Positions 1 through 8,600 of a stretch of DNA of 64,000 bases are shown one piece after another. Position numbers and translations under genes: made by a program. The stretch is from Maribacter zhoushanensis (GTDB lineage Bacteria > Bacteroidota > Bacteroidia > Flavobacteriales > Flavobacteriaceae), in assembly GCF_029350975.1 (NCBI RefSeq), contig NZ_JARKMR010000001.1, forward strand, positions 930,001 through 994,000, in the 5' to 3' direction. Position 1 is the stretch's first letter, and every line of letters begins with the position of its first letter. The notes beneath the pieces are model-generated. The model saw nothing but the letters and a program-made list of their open reading frames with translations. It had not been told where the DNA came from and did not search any database.

Positions 1-72
1 GTTATTAAAATCTGTGTTAGAAATTTTTAAATCAGGAATATAACTTCCTGTTCCCGTAATTGAAATGCTCAT
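1..72 (-). CDS. 3-oxoacyl-ACP synthase III-like (FabH/KAS III), N-terminal fragment
   Basis: Only the first 24 codons lie in the window; the gene runs off the left edge. The minus strand starts with ATG at 72 and reads MSISITGTGSYIPD, then LKISNTDF. A short beta strand followed by the G-T-G-S-Y-[IL]-P run is the usual N-terminus of KAS III enzymes, which condense acetyl-CoA with malonyl-ACP to start fatty acid synthesis. The start is chosen because it gives this N-terminus directly. Homologous condensing enzymes of other pathways (resorcinol or polyene synthesis) share it, so the exact role is open. The catalytic Cys-His-Asn residues are outside the window. Confidence 0.6.
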   Translation of the reverse strand, partial: MSISITGTGSYIPDLKISNTDFNN

Positions 73-184
73 TTTTAAATTTTGAATTGTAACCGAAAGT
101 TAATCAAATTGTAAAAATATTATATGCATGCATAGTAAATTTTACGATGGTCAAGCCATTTTGTTTTAAAGCCGGAGTATAAAA

Positions 185-214
185 AAAGCCTTTTCATAAT
201 GATGAAAAGGCTTT
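185..214 (-). terminator. Rho-independent terminator of gcvP
   Basis: A perfect 13-bp inverted repeat (AAAGCCTTTTCAT at 185-197, its complement at 202-214) has a 4-nt loop. On the minus strand it is followed by a run of seven T (complement of 181-187). It lies 20 bp after the gcvP stop codon and should end gcvP transcripts. Confidence 0.85.
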
Positions 215-234
215 ATAGTATGGGTTTGTAGCTG

Positions 235-3087
235 TTATTCAGTTTCCATATACGCTTCAATAGGTGCGCACGTACAAATTAAATTACGGTCTCCATATGC
301 ATCATCGACTCTACGTACAGATGGCCAAAATTTGTTTTCGGCAATGTATGGTAATGGAAAAGTCGCTTTTTGTCTTGAGTATGGAAACTTCCAATCATCC
401 GTCGTAGCCATTTCTAAAGTGTGTGGTGCATTTTTTAGCACGTTATTTGGCTCATCAATATTTGATTCGTCAATTTCTGCTCGAATAGATGACATGGCAT
501 CACAGAACCTATCTAATTCTGCTAAATTCTCACTTTCGGTAGGCTCTATCATAACGGTTCCTGCTACAGGAAAAGATACAGTAGGTGCGTGAAAGCCGTA
601 ATCCATTAGTCGTTTTGCAATGTCTGTAACTTCAATACCATTTTTCTTGAAAGGTCTGCAGTCTAAAATCATTTCATGAGCCGCTCTTCCTTTTTCGCCT
701 GTATAAAGAACATCGAACTTGCCTTCAAGTTTATGCTTTATATAGTTAGCATTAAGAATTGCAATTTTTGTAGATTGGGTCAAGCCTTGCTCTCCCAGCA
801 TTTTAATATATCCGTAAGAAATAAGGCAAACCAAAGAACTTCCCCAGGGTGCGGCAGAAATAGCCGTAATAGCTTCTTCGCCACCAGTTGTTATTACCGG
901 GTTACTAGGTAAAAACGGTACTAATTGTGGGGCCACACATATTGGGCCAACACCAGGGCCACCACCTCCATGAGGTATGGCAAAAGTTTTGTGAAGGTTT
1001 AAGTGACAAACATCTGCGCCAATAGTTGCAGGGTTTGTTAAGCCTACTTGAGCATTCATATTGGCGCCATCCATATAAACTTGTCCGCCGTGATCATGAA
1101 TTAATTTTGTAATCTGTTTAATGGAAGACTCAAATACACCGTGTGTAGATGGGTATGTTACCATGAGTGCAGCTAAGTTATCTGAATGTAGTTTAGCTTT
1201 TTCTTCAAGGTCTGCAACATCAATATTTCCTTTTTCATCGGTTTTGGTAACCACAACTTTCATACCTGCCATTACTGCAGAAGCGGGATTGGTACCGTGC
1301 GCAGATGAAGGAATCAAGCATATATTTCTATGAGACTCTCCTCTAGATTCGTGATATGCTCTAATAACCATCAATCCGGCATATTCACCTTGCGCACCAG
1401 AATTTGGTTGTAATGAAGTGTCCGCAAAACCTGTAATAACGGAAAGGTCTTTTGCAAGTTCTCTTAATATTGTTTGGTATCCTTCAGCTTGTTCTACTGG
1501 TACAAAAGGGTGAATATTGCCCCAGTTAGATGAACTTAGTGGAAGCATTTCACTGGCGGCATTTAATTTCATAGTACAACTTCCTAAAGAAATCATACTG
1601 TGGTTTAAGGCTAGATCTTTACGTTCAAGTTTCTTGATGTAACGCATTAATTCAGTCTCTGAGTGATATGAATTAAATACTTTGTTTTCCATAAAAGCAC
1701 TTGTACGTTGAACGTTGCTAGGTATAGAGGTAGTATTTAATAAACTTGTGATTTCTGAAGCTGTTTTTCCAAGTGCCTCGGCAAATATGGATATAATCTG
1801 GTTCAGGTCCTTTAAAGAAGTAGCTTCATTAACCGCAATAGAAATGGTATCATTATCTATATAGTAGAAATTTACCTCATTTGCTTCGGCTATTGTGCGT
1901 ATTTTTTTAGCATCTGCCTTTACCGTTATCGTATCAAAATAAGCAGAGTTGATTTGATAAATGCCTAAATTCTCAAGAGCATCAACCAAAGTAACTGCAG
2001 TGGCATGAATTTTTGATGCGATGTATTTTAATCCTTTCGGTCCATGATATACGCCGTACATACCTGCCATCACTGCAAGTAATACCTGTGCGGTACAAAT
2101 GTTGGAAGTAGCTTTGTCTCTCTTTATATGCTGCTCTCTGGTCTGTAACGCCATTCTTAAAGCAGGCTTACCATCAGTATCTTTTGTAACACCGATTATT
2201 CTACCGGGAATATTTCTTTTAAATTCTTCTTTAGTAGCAAAGAATGCGGCGTGAGGTCCACCATAACCTAACGGAATACCAAAACGTTGAGTGGTACCTA
2301 CAACTACGTCAACACCAAAATCTCCTGGAGGTGTTAATAATACCAGGCTCATAATATCGGCAGCTACTGCCACCTTAATGTCATTATCTTTTGCTTTAGC
2401 TACAAAGCCGCCATAATCATATACTTGCCCGTATTTTCCAGGATACTGTAACAAGGCGCCATAAAAATCTGAACTGAAGTCGAATTCTTCATGGTTGCCT
2501 ATAACCAATTCAATTCCTAAAGGAATAGAACGTGTTTTTAATAGCGATAATGTTTGTGGTAATATCTCCTCTGAAACAAAGAATTTTACAATAGCGCTCT
2601 TTTTCTGTGCACGACTTCTAACATCAAAAAGCATGGTCATGGCTTCTGCGGCTGCCGTACTTTCATCAAGTAAAGAAGCATTTGCCAATTTCATACCTGT
2701 TAAATCTGAAACAATGGTTTGGAAGTTTAAAAGTGCCTCTAATCTACCTTGCGCTATTTCAGCTTGGTACGGTGTATAGGCAGTGTACCAACCCGGATTC
2801 TCAAGAATGTTTCTTTTTATAACTGACGGAATCAAACTTTCATGATACCCTAACCCAATATACGTTCTAAAAACTTTATTTTTTTTGGATAAAGCCTCTG
2901 TATGCGCAAGAAATTTGTGCTCACTCATTGGAGGGTCTAGTTGTAAGGGCTCTTTTAGTCGAATATGTTCTGGTATGGTCTCATAAATAAGTTGCTCCAG
3001 ATTTTCAACACCTACCGTGTTGAACATGGTATTAAAATCTTCTTCCCTAATGCCGATATGGCGCAAAGCAAACACGTCAGTCTTCAT
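235..3087 (-). CDS. gcvP: Glycine dehydrogenase (decarboxylating), glycine cleavage P-protein
   Basis: PLP enzyme that decarboxylates glycine and passes the aminomethyl group to the lipoyl H-protein; part of the cytoplasmic glycine cleavage system. The 950 residues match the long single-chain form with two aminotransferase-like halves. The N-terminal half carries the ALRHIGIREEDFNTMF start and the LGSCTMKLN stretch is at about 500. The C-terminal half carries HLNLHKTF followed by a glycine-rich loop, with the PLP lysine at about K700. No gcvT or gcvH is adjacent, which is common in Bacteroidota where these genes are dispersed. It appears to be a single-gene unit, ended by the hairpin at 185-214. 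No glycine riboswitch is visible upstream (3088-3216). Identification is firm. Confidence 0.97.
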   Translation of the reverse strand: MKTDVFALRHIGIREEDFNTMFNTVGVENLEQLIYETIPEHIRLKEPLQLDPPMSEHKFLAHTEALSKKNKVFRTYIGLGYHESLIPSVIKRNILENPGWYTAYTPYQAEIAQGRLEALLNFQTIVSDLTGMKLANASLLDESTAAAEAMTMLFDVRSRAQKKSAIVKFFVSEEILPQTLSLLKTRSIPLGIELVIGNHEEFDFSSDFYGALLQYPGKYGQVYDYGGFVAKAKDNDIKVAVAADIMSLVLLTPPGDFGVDVVVGTTQRFGIPLGYGGPHAAFFATKEEFKRNIPGRIIGVTKDTDGKPALRMALQTREQHIKRDKATSNICTAQVLLAVMAGMYGVYHGPKGLKYIASKIHATAVTLVDALENLGIYQINSAYFDTITVKADAKKIRTIAEANEVNFYYIDNDTISIAVNEATSLKDLNQIISIFAEALGKTASEITSLLNTTSIPSNVQRTSAFMENKVFNSYHSETELMRYIKKLERKDLALNHSMISLGSCTMKLNAASEMLPLSSSNWGNIHPFVPVEQAEGYQTILRELAKDLSVITGFADTSLQPNSGAQGEYAGLMVIRAYHESRGESHRNICLIPSSAHGTNPASAVMAGMKVVVTKTDEKGNIDVADLEEKAKLHSDNLAALMVTYPSTHGVFESSIKQITKLIHDHGGQVYMDGANMNAQVGLTNPATIGADVCHLNLHKTFAIPHGGGGPGVGPICVAPQLVPFLPSNPVITTGGEEAITAISAAPWGSSLVCLISYGYIKMLGEQGLTQSTKIAILNANYIKHKLEGKFDVLYTGEKGRAAHEMILDCRPFKKNGIEVTDIAKRLMDYGFHAPTVSFPVAGTVMIEPTESENLAELDRFCDAMSSIRAEIDESNIDEPNNVLKNAPHTLEMATTDDWKFPYSRQKATFPLPYIAENKFWPSVRRVDDAYGDRNLICTCAPIEAYMETE

Positions 3088-3204
3088 AGATACTATTGTT
3101 ATATAATGTGTAAAATTACCACTTTTATGTGTTTAAATTAGTGCCGTATAAGACTCATATCTTGAAAGTTTTTAACCAAAACAAAAGGTTATAAACACTT
3201 TAAC

Positions 3205-3212
3205 TACTTTTG
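3205..3212 (+). promoter_or_regulatory. Candidate Bacteroidota -7 box
   Basis: TACTTTTG fits the TAnnTTTG -7 consensus of Bacteroidota sigma-ABfA promoters. It ends only 4 nt before the ATG at 3217, or 10 nt before the ATG at 3223, so the transcript would be leaderless or nearly so. No clear TTTG -33 box lies 19 nt upstream, so confidence is limited. Confidence 0.3.
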
Positions 3213-3216
3213 TTTA

Positions 3217-4053
3217 ATGACCATGATCAAAAAGATTTTTGATTTTTACCTAGATGCTAGTATCCATGTGGCTTTGGCCATATTTAGTTTGGTTCATGTT
3301 ACGGCACTTACTTTAAACATAAACGTACCGGTAGAACTCTATTTTTTTATTTTTTTTGGCTCTATTAGTTGCTATAATTTTGTAAAATTTGGAGTAGAGG
3401 CAGAGAAATATATTCTTGTGACCAATACCTATCATAAAAACATTCAATTTTTTAGTTTTGGATGCCTCTTAGTTGCAAGCTATCAATTATTTTTTCTCTC
3501 GGAAAGGGTTTTTGTTGGTCTGCTTTTCTTAGCGGGAATTACTGGACTTTATGCTCTACCTGTACTGCCAAAGCACAAAAATTTTAGAAGTTTCAGCGGA
3601 TTGAAAATTTTGATTGTAGCTGCAGTTTGGGCAGGTACTACTGTGGTGCTGCCAGCTATTTCTGTTTTAGATGAAAAAATCTCTTGGAATGTAAAAATCG
3701 AAGCGGTACAGCGATTTCTATTTGTTCTGATACTATTAGTACCCTTTGAAATCAGGGATTTGAAATACGACAGTACCGCACTTAAAACGTTACCCCAAAG
3801 AATAGGGGTTAAAGGAACAAAAATGATAGGCTATGGCTGGTCAATTCTTTTTTATGCAGCGACATTTTTTAAAACAGATTTAGATGTCACCCATGTAGTG
3901 GTTAAAACAATTTTGTTTTTACTATTAATTTTAATGTTATTTAAAACGGAATTAAGTCAAAAGAAATATTTTTCTTCTTTTTGGGTGGAGGCAATACCGT
4001 TATTTTGGTGGTTACTTTTTGTAATCAGTACCAAGTATACTATTTCGCTTTAG
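3217..4053 (+). CDS. UbiA-like polytopic membrane protein
   Basis: A 278-residue protein with about seven to eight hydrophobic segments and little hydrophilic sequence, so an inner-membrane protein. EIRDLKYDSTALKTLPQRIG at about 177-196 resembles the second Asp-rich motif of UbiA prenyltransferases, which attach prenyl chains to aromatic acceptors. The first motif (NDxxDxxxD) is not recognisable; the corresponding stretch reads SCYNFVKFGVEAEKY. It may therefore be a divergent UbiA member with altered or lost metal binding. ATG at 3223 (MIKKIF) is an alternative start. It converges with the anti-sigma-like gene and overlaps its 3' end by 14 bp. Substrate unknown. Confidence 0.6.
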   Translation: MTMIKKIFDFYLDASIHVALAIFSLVHVTALTLNINVPVELYFFIFFGSISCYNFVKFGVEAEKYILVTNTYHKNIQFFSFGCLLVASYQLFFLSERVFVGLLFLAGITGLYALPVLPKHKNFRSFSGLKILIVAAVWAGTTVVLPAISVLDEKISWNVKIEAVQRFLFVLILLVPFEIRDLKYDSTALKTLPQRIGVKGTKMIGYGWSILFYAATFFKTDLDVTHVVVKTILFLLLILMLFKTELSQKKYFSSFWVEAIPLFWWLLFVISTKYTISL

Positions 4054-4270
4054 AAAAATTTTCTTTCATCTTCTTCTTTTCTTCATCACTTAAAACCGCT
4101 AGCCTTGCTTGGTTGCAAAGAGAAGTTAGCTTAGTATTGTCTTTACTGTGCTTTGCACAGGTTTTACACATAAGTAAATGAAATTTTAATTTTATTTTAT
4201 CCCAACGAGAAGCTTCTTCGTATTGAGCTTTATCGCAAATATTTGCTGCCTTTTCACATGAAATCATCAT
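4040..4270 (-). CDS. Small zinc anti-sigma-like protein
   Basis: A 76-residue protein reading MMISCEKAANICDKA near the N-terminus. It has an HLLMCKTC motif (H-x3-C-x2-C), the zinc-binding signature of ZAS anti-sigma factors, but no transmembrane segment. The frame stays open to 4297, but the ATG at 4270 lies 2 nt after the stop of the sigma-factor gene, which is the normal arrangement for a coupled pair, so that start is preferred (4267 is a second ATG). By family and context it probably binds and restrains the ECF sigma factor encoded just upstream. It could instead be a small zinc protein of other function. The 3' end overlaps the convergent UbiA-like gene. Confidence 0.65.
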   Translation of the reverse strand: MMISCEKAANICDKAQYEEASRWDKIKLKFHLLMCKTCAKHSKDNTKLTSLCNQARLAVLSDEEKKKMKENFSKAK

Positions 4271-4272
4271 AA

Positions 4273-4827
4273 CTAAAACCAATTTTGATTTAAACAACCC
4301 ATTAAGCCAGTTCTGGCTCTATGTATCATTACCCAAAGGTTAGACGCATTAATACCTAAAGCATTACAAATATCTTCAGTTTCCATTCCTTCAATAGTTT
4401 TCATGGTAAAAACCTGAGCTTGTTTTTTTGGTAATTTAGAGATGCAGTTTTGAATGGCTAGGCCTAATTCTTCATTTTCTAGAGCATCATTTTCAAAATT
4501 ACTGTTAGGGTCAGCAATACGCTCTTCTATCCAATCTCCTTCTGCATCGGTCTGTGAGCTATAACTCATGCGAACCTCTGCTTTTCCTTTTTTGGAGTTT
4601 ATTTTACGATAGTGGTCAATGACCTTTCGTTTTAAAATAGCAATTAACCATGTGCGTTCTGCGGCATCACCTTTAAAGTTTTTAGCAGATTTTAATCCTG
4701 CTATAAAGGTGTCTTGTACAAGGTCTTTGGCAATTTCTGCATCACTTACCCTTGTAACGGCATAATTGAATAGGTAATCTGCGTAGAGATCAACCCATTT
4801 GTCTGGATTAAGGTTGTTTGTTTCCAT
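4273..4827 (-). CDS. RNA polymerase sigma-70 family ECF sigma factor
   Basis: A 184-residue sigma factor with only regions 2 and 4. Region 2 spans about residues 12-80 and includes DLVQDTFIAGLKSAKNF and WLIAILKRKVIDHYRK. Region 4 spans about 125-175, with LPKKQAQVFTMKTIEGM and a helix-turn-helix containing LGINASNLWVMIHRAR. Such factors direct RNA polymerase to a small regulon, often a stress response. The gene directly downstream encodes a HxxxCxxC zinc protein, the usual cognate anti-sigma. A -7-like box lies 16 bp before the ATG. The regulon and signal cannot be told from the sequence. Confidence 0.93.
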   Translation of the reverse strand: METNNLNPDKWVDLYADYLFNYAVTRVSDAEIAKDLVQDTFIAGLKSAKNFKGDAAERTWLIAILKRKVIDHYRKINSKKGKAEVRMSYSSQTDAEGDWIEERIADPNSNFENDALENEELGLAIQNCISKLPKKQAQVFTMKTIEGMETEDICNALGINASNLWVMIHRARTGLMGCLNQNWF

Positions 4828-4843
4828 TTTTTATTCTGCGTTT

Positions 4844-4851
4844 CAAAAGTA
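4844..4851 (-). promoter_or_regulatory. Candidate -7 box upstream of the ECF sigma gene
   Basis: The minus strand reads TACTTTTG (TAnnTTTG consensus) 16 bp before the sigma-factor ATG. The -33 TTTG element is not evident. Confidence 0.35.
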
Positions 4852-4898
4852 ATTGAATTTTGTCTAATATGTCTATTTTTGATTATAAACACTAAGCT

Positions 4899-5249
4899 AT
4901 GAAGATTTTGTTAATTTTTATGTTTTTATTGTCTACTCAATTTGCAATAGGGCAAATAGAATCTAAACATATTTCAGAGTTTACTGGCTTTAATGCTGCT
5001 GAAGAAGTTTTGATTGATGTTAGAACACCGGCAGAGTTCAACTCAGGGTGTATAGATGGTGCGGTAAATATAGATTGGCTTTCAGAAGAATTTAATCAAA
5101 AGATAGCGCATATTGATAGCGATAAAAAAATATATGTGTACTGTAAAAAAGGAGGTAGAAGTTTAAAATCTCAAGAGAGGCTAGTTGAACTCGGTTTTAA
5201 AAATGTAATTAACTTGGAAGGTGGTTACGATGCTTTTTTTAAGAAATAA
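4899..5249 (+). CDS. Secreted single-domain rhodanese-like protein
   Basis: 116 residues with a short Sec signal (about 1-19, ending IGQ) and one rhodanese domain. DVRTPAEFNSGCIDGAVNID is the CH2A-type entry motif and the active-site loop YCKKGGRS carries Cys82. Rhodaneses carry sulfur as a persulfide on that Cys; a single-domain periplasmic form may act in sulfur relay or thiol redox. The loop is CKKGGRS with the expected six-residue length. It is divergent from the sigma operon, and no partner gene adjoins it. Confidence 0.88.
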   Translation: MKILLIFMFLLSTQFAIGQIESKHISEFTGFNAAEEVLIDVRTPAEFNSGCIDGAVNIDWLSEEFNQKIAHIDSDKKIYVYCKKGGRSLKSQERLVELGFKNVINLEGGYDAFFKK

Positions 5250-5284
5250 GAGATACAGAATGAAATTAAGCAATAATCGAGTCT

Positions 5285-5683
5285 TTATATTTCAGCCAGA
5301 ATTTTGGTCAATTGATTATCTCTTATCGGTTTAACAATATAATCAGACACTTCTTTGATCATTTTTGTTTTTTCAAAATCTACTAAGTCTACAGAAGACG
5401 ACAATATGTAAATTGTAATTTTTTTAGAAATTTTAGGTATAATTTTTATGTATTCATCCATAAATCTATATCCGTCCATAACCGGCATATTTACATCTAA
5501 AAAAACAATGTCGGGTAGTTCAATATGATTATCAATGTATTCGTTAAAGAAGTTCATTGCTTCTGCGCCATCGGTAAATGGAATAATTTTAGCTACAGAT
5601 GTATGAGCTTCCAAAGTGTGGAATATGGTGTATTGAAAAACCTCGTCATCGTCAATTACACAAACTTTAATGTTATTGTCCAT
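5285..5683 (-). CDS. Single-domain response regulator (CheY-like receiver)
   Basis: 132 residues forming only a receiver domain. The acidic pocket is D11-D13, the phospho-acceptor is D63 in VFLDVNMPVMDGYRF, the switch Ser lies in YILSSSVD, and the conserved Lys is in YIVKPI. There is no DNA-binding or enzymatic output domain. It starts 5 bp after the stop of the ten-PAS kinase gene, so the two are surely co-transcribed and a phosphorelay from that kinase is the simple inference. As with other stand-alone receivers in Bacteroidota, the output partner is unknown. Confidence 0.93.
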   Translation of the reverse strand: MDNNIKVCVIDDDEVFQYTIFHTLEAHTSVAKIIPFTDGAEAMNFFNEYIDNHIELPDIVFLDVNMPVMDGYRFMDEYIKIIPKISKKITIYILSSSVDLVDFEKTKMIKEVSDYIVKPIRDNQLTKILAEI

Positions 5684-5688
5684 CTTAC

Positions 5689-8600
5689 TTAGTTTAAAGT
5701 GATATAAAATGTTGTTCCATTGTTAACTTCACTATCTACAGAGATGGAACCGCCCATAGATGATATTTGTGCCTTCGTTAAAAATAACCCAAGTCCTCTT
5801 GCTTCTGGATGTTTATGGAAAACTTTGTTGAGACCAAATATTTTTTGTCCGTGCATTTTCATGTCTATTCCTAATCCATTATCCTTGAACTCTAAAAGTA
5901 CTCTGCCATTTACCATTTCTGAAGATATAAAAATTTCAGGTATTTTGTTAGGTGACCTATACTTTAGGGAATTACTAACTAAATTAAGAAAAATACTCTC
6001 TAAATAAACGGGATTATATTTTACATTTTTGGCTTTTGTGAAATCACAAGTAATACGTCCTCCTGTTTCAATTAATTCTGCAGCTAAAATTTGCTTTGTT
6101 TTATGTAATATTTGTTCAAAAGAAAGGTCTTCTTTGATAATTACTGCACTATGCTTAATAGTTATGGTCTCGATTAAGGCATTAAGTGTGTCTGATAAAT
6201 CTTCTACGACAATTTCAAATTTTTGAAAAATTTCTAACTTCCTATTGTCATCATCCGTTTTGTTGTAAAGATTTAGAAGAGCGTTTAAATTGCTGACCGG
6301 AGAGCGTAAATTATGAGAGGTAATATGATTAAATTCAGCTAGTTGTTTGTTTTTCGAAGTTAAAGTAATCGTTGATTTTTCTAAACTTCTGTTGGTGTCC
6401 AATATTTTTTGTTGGGCTTCTATTTGTTCTGTAATATCTTGGCTTGATCCTATTAATTCAATAACGTTACCATCAATATCTAAAATAACCTCACCAATGA
6501 TTTTAATTGTTTTTATAGCGTTGTCGTTCTTTATGATTCTATGATGAAACGTGTCAAACTTTTTTGTTTCAATAATCTTCTGACTTATATCAATTACCTT
6601 TTCACGGTCTGCAGGGTGAACTCTTTTTAGGTAGGTATTAAAATCTGGTTTTGTTCCTTGTTCAAAATCTAGAATCTTCAATAAGTTTTCAGATTTATCC
6701 ATAACATCCTGTATAATGTCCCATTTCCAATGACCTATACTTGATAATTGCTCTGCAAAATTTAATAGCTGGTTTTTTTCTAATAAGTCTTTTTCTATTT
6801 TTAAACGTTCAGTAATATTTTGGGCGGTACCGGCTACTTCTACTACCTCTCCAGCGTAGTTTTTTGTAGCTTCAGCTATTGACTCTATGGATAGAACGGT
6901 ACCATCATTTAAAATGATCCGAAAAAATATGGACTTAATACTATCATCTCCTTCTACACATTTTTTAACCTGATATTTTACATTTTCCAAATCCTCTGGG
7001 TGTATTTTAGAGTAAAAGATTTTCATACTCATAGGGGAGTTGACTTTTAACCCATAAATTTTATAAAGATTATCTGACCATTTTAATGTATTAGAATGTA
7101 TGTTGTAGTGCCAAGAGCCCATCATGGCAATCTCTTCTGCATAGGACAATAATTGGTTTTTTTCTTTTATTTTTTCTTGCGTTTTTATTTTTGCGGTAAC
7201 ATCTTGTGTTGTACCTATTAATTCTACAATATCTCCATTTTTATCTTCAACAATTTCAGATACTAATTCTAAAGAGCGTATGTCGCCGTTATCTTTTATG
7301 ATACGAAATGATAAGATTTTGCCTCTTTTGTGGGTCTCAAGAATATTTTTAATATGTTGGCTTACCCTATCTGCATCATCGGGGTGTACTTTAGATAAAA
7401 ACAGTTCAACATTTATTTGGGTATTTAAATCAATGCCAAAAATTTTATAAAGATTATCTGACCATGTTGAAATCTCTGTTTTAGGATTCCATTTCCAAGA
7501 CCCCATTATTGCCATTTCTTCAGATACCGATAGTAAGTGGTTCTTTTCCTGTATTAGTTGTTTGGCTTTGATTATGTTGGTGATGTTTTGTGTAGAGCCT
7601 ACAATTTCAATATTACCATCTTTATCTTTTGTAATTTCTCGTCTAACTTCTAGGGTTTTTATTTCTCCATTACTTGATATTATTCGGTAGGTGCTACGTT
7701 TATGCTCTATACCTTCAAATATTTCTTTAATCACTGTTTGTATTCCCTCTAAGTCAGGTTCGTAAACACTTTTAAGTTCTCTATCTATTGTTATTTCAGA
7801 ACCTATTTCATAACCATAGATTCTGTACAAATTGTCTGACCACTTGCAAACATTTTTTTTAGGCTTCCATTCCCAAGAACCTAACATGGCCATTTGTTCA
7901 GCCATGTTCAGTTGTTTGTTTTTTTGAAGAAGTGTAAGTTCTTTAATTTTTTCTTCAGAGATATCTTGGCAAACACCGGTCATTTCTAAAACTTCACCTT
8001 GGCTGTTACGTATAATTTTGCCCAAAGATTTAATTGTTTTGATTGTTCCGTTTTTCAACTGAATTCTATAGGTGGATTCTGGAAAATCCCCACCGCGCAT
8101 TGCATTTGTTAGTGAGGTGACTATACGTTCACGATCCTCTTCATGAATATAATTAATATAGGTTTCAAAGGATAGCGGAGCGCCTTTCTCGTGACCGTAA
8201 ATAGCATGTAGGTTATCTGACCAAACAACTTCATTTGTTGGCGTGTTCCATTGCCAATAGCCGATCATGGCCATTTTTTCGGCAACATTTAAGCGGTAGT
8301 TTTTTTCAGATAGTTCTAAGTCTTTGGTGTGACTTTCTGTAATATCTAGGCACACGCCTAATAATTCTTGCAAACCGTCTGTTTTGTTTACCGTAACCTT
8401 GCCGATAATTTGAATTACTCTTATCTCATTATTTTTAAGAAGAATTCTAGTGGTGAAATCGTAAAATTTATTGTCTTTAATAGATAGAGCTACTCTTTCT
8501 TTTACAAAGCATTTGTCGTCAGGGTGTATTTTGTCAAAAAAGGTTTCAAAAGTTAACTTATCTATTTGGGGTTGTTCAAAAATAATGTACAAATTGTCTG

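Noticed and set aside
3088-3216. Glycine riboswitch before gcvP
   Set aside because: No tandem aptamer-like conserved cores are seen in the 129-bp region.
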